Shown one piece after another: positions 31,099 through 37,029 of a DNA stretch of 37,179 nucleotides. The notes beneath the pieces were generated by a model that did no database searches, was not told the origin of the DNA, and worked only from the letters and a program-made list of their open reading frames with translations. The stretch covers positions 1 to 37,179 of the forward strand of contig CAYMCM010000022.1 of NCBI GenBank assembly GCA_964388945.1, in the 5' to 3' direction. Position 1 is the stretch's first letter. Each line of letters starts with the position of its first letter. This DNA is from Roseburia_D sp964388945. Its GTDB lineage: Bacteria > Bacillota > Clostridia > Lachnospirales > Lachnospiraceae. A program made the position numbers and the translations under genes.

Positions 31099-31273
31099 AT
31101 TTCACATCTATTTTGGTTTCAACTTCATTTGCCAAAAACTTGGCTCTTGCGGACATCAACTCTGCAAGAGCCTTTGTCTTTTCTGCAATTTCTCCATCTC
31201 GTTCTTTACCAGATAAAATAACTTCACTAATATGAATTGCAAGTTTATCAATAAGTTCATCTACTTCTTTCAC
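30986..31273 (-). CDS. KVDELI-type small protein, paralogue 1
   Basis: 95 residues. The first 45 (KEVDELIDKLAIHISEVILS...; EKTKALAELMSARAK) are clearly related to the gene at 32251-32433, so the two arose by duplication. GTG start with GGAG eight bases upstream, overlapping the regulator gene's end region. The C-terminal half (VETKIDVKSTEELADIVVEH) is unique and overlaps a plus-strand gene; the true end may be shorter in origin. Function unknown. Confidence 0.5.
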   Translation of the reverse strand: MKEVDELIDKLAIHISEVILSGKERDGEIAEKTKALAELMSARAKFLANEVETKIDVKSTEELADIVVEHLRNTPECQKKIRLSSFEIFRGKQTP

Positions 31274-31277
31274 TCTC

Positions 31278-31442
31278 TCATCTCCTCTCTACTCCGCCCT
31301 CCGGCTCTTTCTTCTTCTGGTGCTCTCTTAAAATCTGTAATATCAGTGCGTTTTTGCTGATTCCCATTTGTTGTGCTTCCAGAACTAACTCCGTGTTCAT
31401 TTCGTAGGGTATGCGCAACCCTGTTCTTATTCTTTCTTTCAT
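31278..31442 (-). CDS. Ribbon-helix-helix regulator (Arc-like) 1
   Basis: 54 residues: MKERIRTGLRIPYEMNTELV then LEAQQMGISKNALILQILRE and a charged tail EPEGGVERR. The short strand 'RTGLRIP' followed by two helices is the RHH fold. A consensus promoter (31483-31511) with GTGACAAC repeats lies upstream, suggesting autoregulation and cross-control of the divergent gene at 31581. SD AAGGAG. Confidence 0.7.
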   Translation of the reverse strand: MKERIRTGLRIPYEMNTELVLEAQQMGISKNALILQILREHQKKKEPEGGVERR

Positions 31443-31482
31443 TTGCATTCTCCTTTATAGGTGTTGTCACTTCTTTGTCACC

Positions 31483-31511
31483 ATTATATGGTGTTGTCAC
31501 TTTGTTGTCAA
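31483..31511 (-). promoter_or_regulatory. Consensus promoter of RHH regulator 1
   Basis: Minus strand TTGACA (31506-31511), 17 bp, TATAAT (31483-31488). GTGACAACACC-like repeats overlap the spacer and the leader. Confidence 0.8.
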
Positions 31512-31543
31512 TATGCTTTTTTTTATTCTTTTGGTGCTATTAT

Positions 31544-31560
31544 GTTGTCATAACGACAAC
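31544..31560. promoter_or_regulatory. GTTGTC-N5-GACAAC operator
   Basis: Perfect inverted repeat just ahead of the plus-strand RHH gene; the half-site GTTGTC also recurs at about 31463, 31493 and 31504, covering the divergent promoter region. Confidence 0.6.
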
Positions 31561-31580
31561 ACGCAAAGGAGATTTTTACA

Positions 31581-31769
31581 ATGCCATCTAAATTACCTCA
31601 CTATGCTTTACGCATCCCTACACCTATCATGGACAAACTCAAATACATAGCCGCCTACAATGGTCGTTCCGCAAACAAGGAAATTGAACAGCTTATCATC
31701 CACCACATAAACGAGTGGGAAAACGCACACGGTGAAATCACTTCCGATTCTCTAAATGCTCACGAATAA
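31581..31769 (+). CDS. Ribbon-helix-helix regulator 2
   Basis: 62 residues: LPHYALRIPTPIMDKLKYIA then YNGRSANKEIEQLIIHHINE. Arc/MetJ-like strand and two helices. Divergent from regulator 1 with shared GTTGTC sites between them. SD AAAGGAG. Its 3' end overlaps regulator 3 on the other strand by 32 bp. Confidence 0.7.
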   Translation: MPSKLPHYALRIPTPIMDKLKYIAAYNGRSANKEIEQLIIHHINEWENAHGEITSDSLNAHE

Positions 31770-31884
31770 TCGTATTTACATATGCATTAAAGCTGATTCC
31801 CAATTCATCCGCATCCTGTTGAAGTTCTTTTTTCAATTCCTCCGGGATGCGGATTGTTGTTTGTTCTCTTTCTCTATCACTCAT
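31738..31884 (-). CDS. Ribbon-helix-helix regulator 3
   Basis: 48 residues: EQTTIRIPEELKKELQQDAD then ELGISFNAYVNTIIREHLEN. Textbook RHH domain and little else. GAAGGGT SD. Upstream on the same strand is only a short tail of a lost gene (…EKKEPEGGGKEG, ending near 31889), which resembles the tails of the genes at 31278 and 32439 and marks a duplication boundary. Confidence 0.72.
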   Translation of the reverse strand: MSDREREQTTIRIPEELKKELQQDADELGISFNAYVNTIIREHLENRK

Positions 31885-31950
31885 GTCTTACCCTTCCTTT
31901 CCGCCGCCCTCCGGTTCTTTCTTCTCCTCATTCTCCCGACACTCAATTTA

Positions 31951-32019
31951 GTCGATTTTTATTGATTGCCTTTCCCTCTCTCCACTTCTATACTGTATTT
32001 ACAGGACGTTACCGCGTCC
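31951..32019 (+). repeat. Promoter/hairpin direct repeat, copy B
   Basis: Second copy of the 30747-30813 repeat, with two extra bases in the pyrimidine tract and G-to-A in the hairpin loop. TATACT and GGACG/CGTCC are conserved. Drives the gene at 32046. Confidence 0.75.
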
Positions 32020-32045
32020 GAGTATTATGAAAGGAACAGTACCAT

Positions 32046-32249
32046 ATGAAAGACTTTAATGATTTCAAAAAATATGTAAGTGAAAATGGACAAGAAATTC
32101 ACTCCACCATTCATCAAAGAGTTTTAAAAGCTGTTGATAGCCATACATTCGAAGACAGCGACGAAAAATCCGAGTTTTATCACCGTGCCTGGGTTGAAAT
32201 AGGTATTATGGAAATGCTTGAACATTACCATAACTGGCTCAACTCTTAA
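32046..32249 (+). CDS. Small plus-strand protein under repeat B
   Basis: 67 residues (MKDFNDFKKYVSENGQEIHS; FYHRAWVEIGIMEMLEHYHN). Not obviously related to the protein under repeat A, so the regulatory repeat was reused with a different cargo. SD AAGGAA. Convergent with the gene at 32251, stopping one base apart. Confidence 0.6.
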   Translation: MKDFNDFKKYVSENGQEIHSTIHQRVLKAVDSHTFEDSDEKSEFYHRAWVEIGIMEMLEHYHNWLNS

Positions 32250-32250
32250 T

Positions 32251-32433
32251 TTAAAATGCACTTTTCCCACATTCTTTTTGAATGTGATCAGTTTGCACAT
32301 TGGCTCTTGCGGAAATCAGCTCTGCGAGAGCCTTTGTCTTTTCTGAAATCTCATTCTCACACCCTTTTCCAGATGCGATTACATAGCTGATATGTTCTGC
32401 TAATGCTTCAATAAGCTCATCTACTTTTTCCAT
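32251..32433 (-). CDS. KVDELI-type small protein, paralogue 2
   Basis: 60 residues from MEKVDELIEALAEHISYVIA; the stretch EISEKTKALAELISARA matches paralogue 1. GGAG is nine bases from the ATG at 32433; the ATG at 32442 touches it and is rejected. Second gene of the rightward-controlled leftward operon. Function unknown. Confidence 0.55.
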   Translation of the reverse strand: MEKVDELIEALAEHISYVIASGKGCENEISEKTKALAELISARANVQTDHIQKECGKSAF

Positions 32434-32438
32434 TTCTC

Positions 32439-32597
32439 TCATCTCCTCTCTACACCGCTCTCCGGCTCTTTCTTCTTATTCACTTCCGGTTGTGCAATTA
32501 AAATTCCCTGCATGATCCCCAGAACAAATGTCTTTTTCTCTGATGGCAGTTTCTTATACATTTCCGCCACATCTTTTGTCTTACTAAGTTTCATCAT
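32439..32597 (-). CDS. First gene of the leftward (lytic) operon
   Basis: 52 residues from MMKLSKTKDVAEMYKKLPSE, then KKTFVLGIMQGILIAQPEVN. Start chosen at 32597 behind GAGGTGATAAC. The segment PSEKKTFVLGIMQGI is shared by small early proteins of Clostridia prophages, function unknown. It occupies the position of a Cro-like gene opposite the repressor but is not an obvious helix-turn-helix protein. Confidence 0.6.
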   Translation of the reverse strand: MMKLSKTKDVAEMYKKLPSEKKTFVLGIMQGILIAQPEVNKKKEPESGVERR

Positions 32598-32611
32598 GTT
32601 ATCACCTCTCT

Positions 32612-32706
32612 TTGGTTGTTGAACCAATTATAATACTTTATATTTGGTGTGTCAACTATATTTTTGTATATTTTTGGTTGCGTAACCAATTTATAAGTGT
32701 TATAAT
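32612..32706. promoter_or_regulatory. Lysis-lysogeny switch: divergent promoters and two operators
   Basis: Leftward promoter: TTGACA (32650-32655), 17 bp, TATAAT (32627-32632). Rightward promoter: TTGCGT (32678-32683), 17 bp, TATAAT (32701-32706). Two operators of form TTGGTT-N4-AACCAATT lie at 32612-32629, overlapping the leftward -10, and 32674-32691, covering the rightward -35. Likely sites for the XRE repressor. Confidence 0.85.
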
Positions 32707-32731
32707 CTTTTTGAAAGGAGTGTTACAAAAA

Positions 32732-33088
32732 ATGAATGAGCGAATACGACACCTGCGCGAAAGTATGGGTTTATCTCGTGCAGCATTTGGTAAAAAACTC
32801 GGTGTTAGCGGTGATGTGATAAACAACTTAGAACGTGGACGTGTTGAAATCAAAGAACCCATGATTAAATTAATATGTAAAGAATTTAATGTAAGCTACC
32901 TATGGCTGACGCAGGGTATTGAACCTATGGAGATTCAGAATGATCTTGCCGTGATGACACAGATTGACAACCTCATGACTGGCGAAAGCGAAAATGCCAA
33001 AGCAATATTTAAGGCTTTTTCCCGACTTGATGAAAAAGAATGGGATCTTCTTGCGAAAATCATCAAAAGCATAGCAGACGAGATTTGA
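32732..33088 (+). CDS. XRE-family repressor (lysogeny maintenance)
   Basis: 118 residues from MNERIRHLRESMGLSRAAFG. N-terminal helix-turn-helix (SRAAFGKKLGVSGDVINNLE) with the familiar GRVEIKEPMIKLICKEFNVS YLWL part, then a C-terminal helical dimerisation tail (AIFKAFSRLDEKEWDLLAKI). SD AAAGGAG. Placement at a divergent switch with matching operators makes it the prophage repressor candidate; no RecA-cleavable peptidase domain is present, so induction must work differently. Confidence 0.85.
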   Translation: MNERIRHLRESMGLSRAAFGKKLGVSGDVINNLERGRVEIKEPMIKLICKEFNVSYLWLTQGIEPMEIQNDLAVMTQIDNLMTGESENAKAIFKAFSRLDEKEWDLLAKIIKSIADEI

Positions 33089-33110
33089 GTGCGGGAGCGT
33101 GGATTGAAAT
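33089..33110 (+). CRISPR. Solitary half CRISPR repeat (type I-C style)
   Basis: Directly after the repressor stop codon lies GTGC followed by GGGAGCGTGGATTGAAAT, the 3' half of repeats typical of type I-C arrays in Lachnospiraceae (…GGATTGAAAT end). The 5' arm (GTCGCTCCC) is absent, and no second repeat, spacer series or cas gene is in the window. So this is not an array; it is a repeat fragment of unknown role. Confidence 0.5.
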
Positions 33111-33167
33111 GTTAGAATTAACTATTGAGGAATTGCAAAAAATATGTACACCGGGAGGTGATATCTG

Positions 33168-33398
33168 TTGGAAATTCAATACTCCAAACAAGCGGTTAAG
33201 TTTTTAAAAAAGCAAGATACTACTACTAGAAAGCGAATTGTCTCTGCTATAAATATGCTTCCATCTGGTGATGTGAAAAGATTACAAGGATCAACCGCTT
33301 ACCGCTTACGAGTTGGCGATTATCGAATTATATTTGATAAAAACGGAAATATATTGTATATTCAGAGAATAGACAGTCGTGGACAGATTTACAAATAA
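33168..33398 (+). CDS. RelE/ParE-type toxin
   Basis: 76 residues: MEIQYSKQAVKFLKKQDTTT, then DVKRLQGSTAYRLRVGDYRI and IFDKNGNILYIQRIDSRGQI. The L.G....YRLRVGDYRIIF core is the RelE/mRNA interferase signature. Begins at TTG with GGAGG nine bases upstream. Toxin-first order, followed by the putative antitoxin 15 bp downstream; 80 bp after the repressor gene, so possibly in its transcript. Confidence 0.85.
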   Translation: MEIQYSKQAVKFLKKQDTTTRKRIVSAINMLPSGDVKRLQGSTAYRLRVGDYRIIFDKNGNILYIQRIDSRGQIYK

Positions 33399-33413
33399 TA
33401 AGGAGGATTTTAC

Positions 33414-33647
33414 ATGAGTGCAATAAAAGAACGAATTTTCGGTGCGCTTACTGTTATGAGTGAAGATGATGCGCAGCGTCTTTGGCAACTTATCTCTGCT
33501 GAATTTGTAGAGCATTCCTGGGATGATATCGAAGCAGTAACTCCAGATGATTTCGACATAAAAATGTTAAACAATCTTGATGATCCGGATTGCCATTCTT
33601 TTATGTCATCCGCTGATGCAATGAAGGAATTAGGTATTGACAAATAA
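33414..33647 (+). CDS. Putative antitoxin of the RelE module
   Basis: 77 acidic residues (MSAIKERIFGALTVMSEDDA; DWDDIEAVTPDDFDIKMLNN-like acidic centre). Size, acidity and position after relE are those of an antitoxin. No DNA-binding motif is clear. SD AAGGAGG; strong terminator follows. Confidence 0.7.
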   Translation: MSAIKERIFGALTVMSEDDAQRLWQLISAEFVEHSWDDIEAVTPDDFDIKMLNNLDDPDCHSFMSSADAMKELGIDK

Positions 33648-33649
33648 TA

Positions 33650-33722
33650 AGAGGGCGGTCAATCTCCGCCCTCTATGTACAGGTACTCTGCTAAAGCATA
33701 AATACGCTTTAGCAGTTTTTTA
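33650..33722 (+). terminator. Double hairpin terminator after the RelE module
   Basis: First hairpin AGAGGGCGG / CCGCCCTCT (33650-33674); second CTGCTAAAGC / GCTTTAGCAG (33688-33715) followed by TTTTTT. Strong plus-strand terminator. Confidence 0.85.
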
Positions 33723-33808
33723 TTGTCTATCTTTTGTACAATCTCGATTATGCTTTCACGATATACACTGCATTCCCGATTTTCTCTTTTTCTTTTTTCG
33801 ACGAGTAG
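33659..33808 (-). pseudogene. Severed C-terminal extension of the second XRE gene
   Basis: The frame of the XRE gene at 33809-34006 continues without shift past its TGA for another 49 codons (VYRESIIEIVQKIDNKKLLK, RIYALAEYLYIEGG) to a stop at 33659. That tail looks like a genuine XRE C-terminal helical domain and has no start codon of its own. Most simply a nonsense change; readthrough is the alternative. Confidence 0.5.
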
Positions 33809-34006
33809 TCATCTATGCTCTGATTCATAAAGTTCCTCAATGTGCGCTCCGAGTGCCGCGGCTATCGTCTCTATGACATCCATTTTGGGAAATCTCTGAT
33901 TATTTTCATACCTCGATAGCGCAGATCTGGCTATACCGGTTCGTTTGGACAGTTCTCTGATCGACACTTTTTTCTTTGTTCGCACCTCTCCAATCAACAA
34001 TTTCAT
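33809..34006 (-). CDS. Second XRE regulator, possibly truncated
   Basis: 65 residues: KKKVSIRELSKRTGIARSAL then SRYENNQRFPKMDVIETIAA. Compact helix-turn-helix, ending YESEHR at a TGA after which the same frame stays open. AAGGTGGG SD. An inverted repeat upstream (34026-34050) is a likely operator. Divergent from the zinc-ribbon gene at 34162. Confidence 0.78.
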   Translation of the reverse strand: MKLLIGEVRTKKKVSIRELSKRTGIARSALSRYENNQRFPKMDVIETIAAALGAHIEELYESEHR

Positions 34007-34025
34007 ACTGCTTTTCCCACCTTGT

Positions 34026-34050
34026 CACAATATTTTTTAGTTATATTGTG
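34026..34050. promoter_or_regulatory. Inverted repeat operator, CACAATAT-N9-ATATTGTG
   Basis: Eight-base arms with a 9-bp AT-rich spacer in the divergent region just upstream of the second XRE gene. Confidence 0.55.
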
Positions 34051-34161
34051 CGCTCTTGTCGAAAAAGTATGTATATTGTTTATTGACTTCACTGCTGCCA
34101 TTATATACCATTAAAAATGATACCCATTATATGGGGAATTTTACGAAAAGAAGGAAAGTTT

Positions 34162-34635
34162 ATGAAAACAAAACCATGTAAATTTTGTCAGTCGGAAATA
34201 CCTGTAAAAGCTACTGTTTGCCCTATTTGCAAACGAACACTCAAAAAGAAACATACTGCTCTTGGTATTATCTGCACCATTCTTGGAATCTTTATTTTCG
34301 TTGGTGTAATATCCGCAATGTCATCCGGCAGTGATTCTAACTCTGAACCGGCTAGTTCAACCCAGGAGGTGTCGGCGGATGATACTGCAAACGAGAATGA
34401 AACCAAAAATGAGGAATGGATTTCCGCAGATGAATATGGTCAGATTGAAAACGGAATGTCCTACGAACAGGTAAAAGAAATTGTCGGATCAGAAGGAGAA
34501 GAAGTCAGTACTGTAACAGTCGGAGATATGACCACAACCATCTATATGTGGTATGGAAAAGATCATATCAGCAATGCCAATGTAACATTTCAGAATGACG
34601 CTGTAATGGCTAAGGCACAAATCGGATTGAAATAA
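34162..34635 (+). CDS. Zinc-ribbon membrane protein with DUF3862-like domain
   Basis: 157 residues. N-terminal zinc ribbon (PCKFCQSEIPVKATVCPICK), one membrane helix (ALGIICTILGIFIFVGVISA), a Ser/Glu-rich linker, and a C-terminal domain (IENGMSYEQVKEIVGSEGEE; VTFQNDAVMAKAQIGL) of the DUF3862/BLIP-like type. Expected topology places that domain outside the cell. Its place among lysogenically expressed genes fits a superinfection-exclusion or surface role, by context only. SD GAAGGAAAG; own terminator. Confidence 0.7.
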   Translation: MKTKPCKFCQSEIPVKATVCPICKRTLKKKHTALGIICTILGIFIFVGVISAMSSGSDSNSEPASSTQEVSADDTANENETKNEEWISADEYGQIENGMSYEQVKEIVGSEGEEVSTVTVGDMTTTIYMWYGKDHISNANVTFQNDAVMAKAQIGLK

Positions 34636-34650
34636 ATGGATATACTTTAT

Positions 34651-34684
34651 AAAAGCGAGTGATTCTGTCACCCGCTTTTATTTT
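34651..34684 (+). terminator. Terminator after the zinc-ribbon gene
   Basis: AAAAGCG-a-GTGA / TCAC-c-CGCTTTT with loop TTCTG, then ATTTT. Confidence 0.75.
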
Positions 34685-34736
34685 ACGTGTTTTTACGTAT
34701 TCTTCTATTGACATACGTATTTTTACGTGTTACAAT
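34681..34736 (+). promoter_or_regulatory. hicAB-2/integrase promoter and operator repeats
   Basis: TTGACA (34708-34713), 17 bp, TACAAT (34731-34736). TTTTACGTRT repeats at 34681-34690, 34691-34700 and 34721-34730, plus ATACGTAT at 34713-34720: two before the -35, two in the spacer, the same geometry as hicAB-1 but a different sequence. Confidence 0.75.
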
Positions 34737-34767
34737 GATTGCATGATAAGGAAAGGAGCTAAATGAT

Positions 34768-34956
34768 ATGCCAATGATGCCAAGAGAGATGATTCGTTTC
34801 CTACAAAAGAACGGTTTTGTAATAGTAAGTCAGAATGGCTCCCATGTAAAGCTGAGAAATCCACAAACTGGTATTACAGTAATCGTTCCTTATCATAGCA
34901 AGGCTTTGAAAAAAGGTCTTGAGCAGGCAATTTTAAAACAGGCGGGGTTGAAATAG
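34768..34956 (+). CDS. hicA: HicA toxin (module 2)
   Basis: 62 residues: MPMMPREMIRFLQKNGFVIV, SQNGSHVKLRNPQTG (catalytic His26), IVPYHSKALKKGLEQAILKQ. Only distantly similar to module 1. GGAAAGGAG SD. First gene of an apparent hicA-hicB-integrase operon. Confidence 0.88.
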   Translation: MPMMPREMIRFLQKNGFVIVSQNGSHVKLRNPQTGITVIVPYHSKALKKGLEQAILKQAGLK

Positions 34957-34983
34957 CCCCGCCACCTAAAAGGAGGTTTTTTT

Positions 34984-35391
34984 ATGAATAAATTATTTTA
35001 TCCTGCTCTTTTTCACAAAGCAGAAGAAGGTGGCTTCTGGATTACATTTCCAGATTTTCCGGAAGTAATGACGCAGGGTGACGATATGGAAGAATCCTAC
35101 ACTATGGCTGTCGATGCGCTCGGTTTATGTCTGTCTGATATGGAAAAAGAACATATTCCTTTCCCTGCTCCTACATCTCCTGACAAAGTAGCCGTTGATA
35201 CGGACAGCACGCTTGTACTCATCGAATTTGATATGCTCGCCTACAAAAAGCGTACCAATTCCGCCGCTGTCAAAAAAACGCTCTCCATCCCTCAATGGCT
35301 GAACGAAGAGTCTCTGGCTCTCAACGTCAACTTTTCTCAGGTTTTACAGGATGCGCTCATTGAAATCGTACAATCTAAAACAGCAAGGTAA
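34984..35391 (+). CDS. hicB: HicB antitoxin (module 2)
   Basis: 135 residues. N-terminal HicB fold (GGFWITFPDFPEVMTQGDDM) and C-terminal RHH-like DNA-binding domain (VKKTLSIPQWLNEESLALNV, NFSQVLQDALIEIV). Expected to repress the repeat-bearing promoter at 34681. Only five bases separate its stop from the recombinase start. Confidence 0.88.
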   Translation: MNKLFYPALFHKAEEGGFWITFPDFPEVMTQGDDMEESYTMAVDALGLCLSDMEKEHIPFPAPTSPDKVAVDTDSTLVLIEFDMLAYKKRTNSAAVKKTLSIPQWLNEESLALNVNFSQVLQDALIEIVQSKTAR

Positions 35392-35396
35392 TTACT

Positions 35397-36875
35397 ATGG
35401 AAAAGACACAAACCTTACGATCCGGTGCTGCCTACATCCGTGTGTCAACTGACAAACAGGAAGAACTTTCTCCCGATGCACAGCGCCGTCTCATTGTTGA
35501 ATACGCAAAAAAGAATGGGATCCTGTTATCTGAAAAGGATATTTTCATTGAAAACGGTATCTCCGGAAAAAAAGCTGACAAACGTCCTATGTTCCAGCAG
35601 ATGATCGCTCTGGCAAAATCTAAGGAGCATCCCTACGATGTTATACTGGTCTGGAAATTCAGCCGTTTTGCAAGAAATCAGGATGAATCCATCCTTTACA
35701 AATCTTTATTGCGTCGAAAAAATATTGAAGTCATCAGTATCTCCGAGCCGATCATGGATGGTCCGTTCGGATCTCTGATCGAGCGTATCATAGAATGGAT
35801 GGATGAATACTATTCCATCAACCTCTCCGGCGAAGTAAAGCGCGGAATGACCGAAAAGGCTCTGCGTGGCGGTTATCAGGCGACCGCTCCGCTCGGATAT
35901 GATCATCATGCAGGCGGCATTCCGACAATCAATGAACAGGAGGCCCGGATTGTCCGGCAGATCTTTCAGGAATACAATGCAGGAGCTGACTTTTCTACGA
36001 TAGCCCGTGATTTGAACGATGCCGGTTTCCGGACACGCCGCGGCAACCCTTTTGAGCTTCGCGTTGTCCGCTACATCCTGCAAAATCCGTTCTATATTGG
36101 CAAAGTTCGATGGAATCGCGCCAAGCACAGTTCTTATCAGGAAAACACCCCGGCAGATATTATTATCGCAGATGGCCAGCATCCCCCGATCATAAGCAAA
36201 GAATCGTTCACTGCCGCCAATGACCGGATCGAACGTGAATTTCGCCCTGTGCGGCGCAAAGGTACGTGTTACACCAAACACTGGCTCTGTGGTGTCTTAA
36301 AATGCGGCTACTGCGGTGCAAATCTGATCTATGTGAACGATAAAAGGAATAAATGCGGCACCGGGAATTTCCAGTGTTACAAATACGCAAAAGGACTGCA
36401 CCGGGAATCCTGCTCCATCTCCCAGATAAAAGCCGAATCAAGCGTTCTGGAAGCTCTGGAGAATATCATCGCTACCGGATATATCGATTTTAAATACTCT
36501 GCTCCCGGCTCTGTTACAGATTCCGCACTTCCGTTTCTGCAGAAAGAGCTTGCCAGCCTCTCCAAAAAAGAACAGCGTATCAAAGCCGCCTACATCGACG
36601 GAATCGATACACTGGAAGAATATAAGGCAAACAAGCGGCTGATCGCAGAGGAACGGAATCAGGTACAGAAAAAGATCGATGCTTTATCGGTACCTGCCAA
36701 AATAGATACTGCTGCTTTACAGCAAAAAATGCTCTTGCGATGTCGCAACGTGTATGAGATCTTAACCTCCGGAGCAGATACAGAGAAAAAGGCTGCTGCG
36801 ATCCGGAGTGTATGCGAATCGATCACGTTTGACAAAGAAAACCTGTCTTTTGAATATGTTTTTTATCTTGGATAA
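35397..36875 (+). CDS. Large serine recombinase (phage integrase)
   Basis: 492 residues. Resolvase domain with Ser17 in YIRVSTDKQ, then GKKADKRPMFQQMI and VWKFSRFARNQDES. Recombinase domain (APLGYDHHAGGIPTINEQEA; NPFYIGKVRWNR), zinc ribbon (LCGVLKCGYCGANLIY...C.KYAKG...SC), and a coiled-coil C-terminus (EERNQVQKKIDAL). It integrates and excises the prophage at short attachment sites. Last gene toward the right end, following hicB by five bases. Confidence 0.93.
   Translation: MEKTQTLRSGAAYIRVSTDKQEELSPDAQRRLIVEYAKKNGILLSEKDIFIENGISGKKADKRPMFQQMIALAKSKEHPYDVILVWKFSRFARNQDESILYKSLLRRKNIEVISISEPIMDGPFGSLIERIIEWMDEYYSINLSGEVKRGMTEKALRGGYQATAPLGYDHHAGGIPTINEQEARIVRQIFQEYNAGADFSTIARDLNDAGFRTRRGNPFELRVVRYILQNPFYIGKVRWNRAKHSSYQENTPADIIIADGQHPPIISKESFTAANDRIEREFRPVRRKGTCYTKHWLCGVLKCGYCGANLIYVNDKRNKCGTGNFQCYKYAKGLHRESCSISQIKAESSVLEALENIIATGYIDFKYSAPGSVTDSALPFLQKELASLSKKEQRIKAAYIDGIDTLEEYKANKRLIAEERNQVQKKIDALSVPAKIDTAALQQKMLLRCRNVYEILTSGADTEKKAAAIRSVCESITFDKENLSFEYVFYLG
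36735..36748. repeat. Iterated palindrome variant TTGCGATGTCGCAA, copy 4
   Basis: One-base variant of the 14-bp palindrome inside the recombinase coiled-coil region, read in a different frame (LRCRN). Confidence 0.75.
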
Positions 36876-36879
36876 ACAT

Positions 36880-36922
36880 AAAATCCGGAAATCACCAATT
36901 TCTCTGGCAATTTCCGGATTTT
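36880..36922 (+). terminator. Terminator after the recombinase
   Basis: AAAATCCGGAAAT / ATTTCCGGATTTT, a 13-bp stem with a loop of about 16 bases just after the recombinase stop. Confidence 0.75.
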
Positions 36923-36955
36923 GAATGATAATTGATTTAATTTCCAATGGGATTG

Positions 36956-37029
36956 CATTTTTCATATATAACGAAGCTCCTAAAATGATAATAAATAGAG
37001 TCATCATTCATACTTCAATATGAAAAATG
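36956..37029. repeat. 12-bp inverted repeat in the right-end non-coding DNA
   Basis: CATTTTTCATAT (36956-36967) and ATATGAAAAATG (37018-37029), perfect arms 50 bp apart. The remaining DNA to 37179 is AT-rich, has a short ATGGG/CCCAT repeat near 37105, and shows no gene. cotJC 5' sequence is not found here, so the attachment junction is probably beyond the window. Confidence 0.5.

Noticed and set aside
31270..31500. Minus-strand frame overlapping RHH regulator 1
   Set aside because: Low-complexity, in another frame than the RHH gene, which has a better SD, promoter and recognisable fold.
33089..33167. A functional CRISPR array
   Set aside because: Only a single half repeat; no second repeat, spacer periodicity or cas gene.
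33110..33229. 32-codon frame starting MLELTIEELQK and overlapping relE
   Set aside because: No SD, overlaps the RelE start in another frame, and has no recognised domain.
36762..37007. 81-codon minus-strand frame at the right end
   Set aside because: Overlaps the recombinase terminator and 3' end, no SD, composition typical of AT-rich chance frames.
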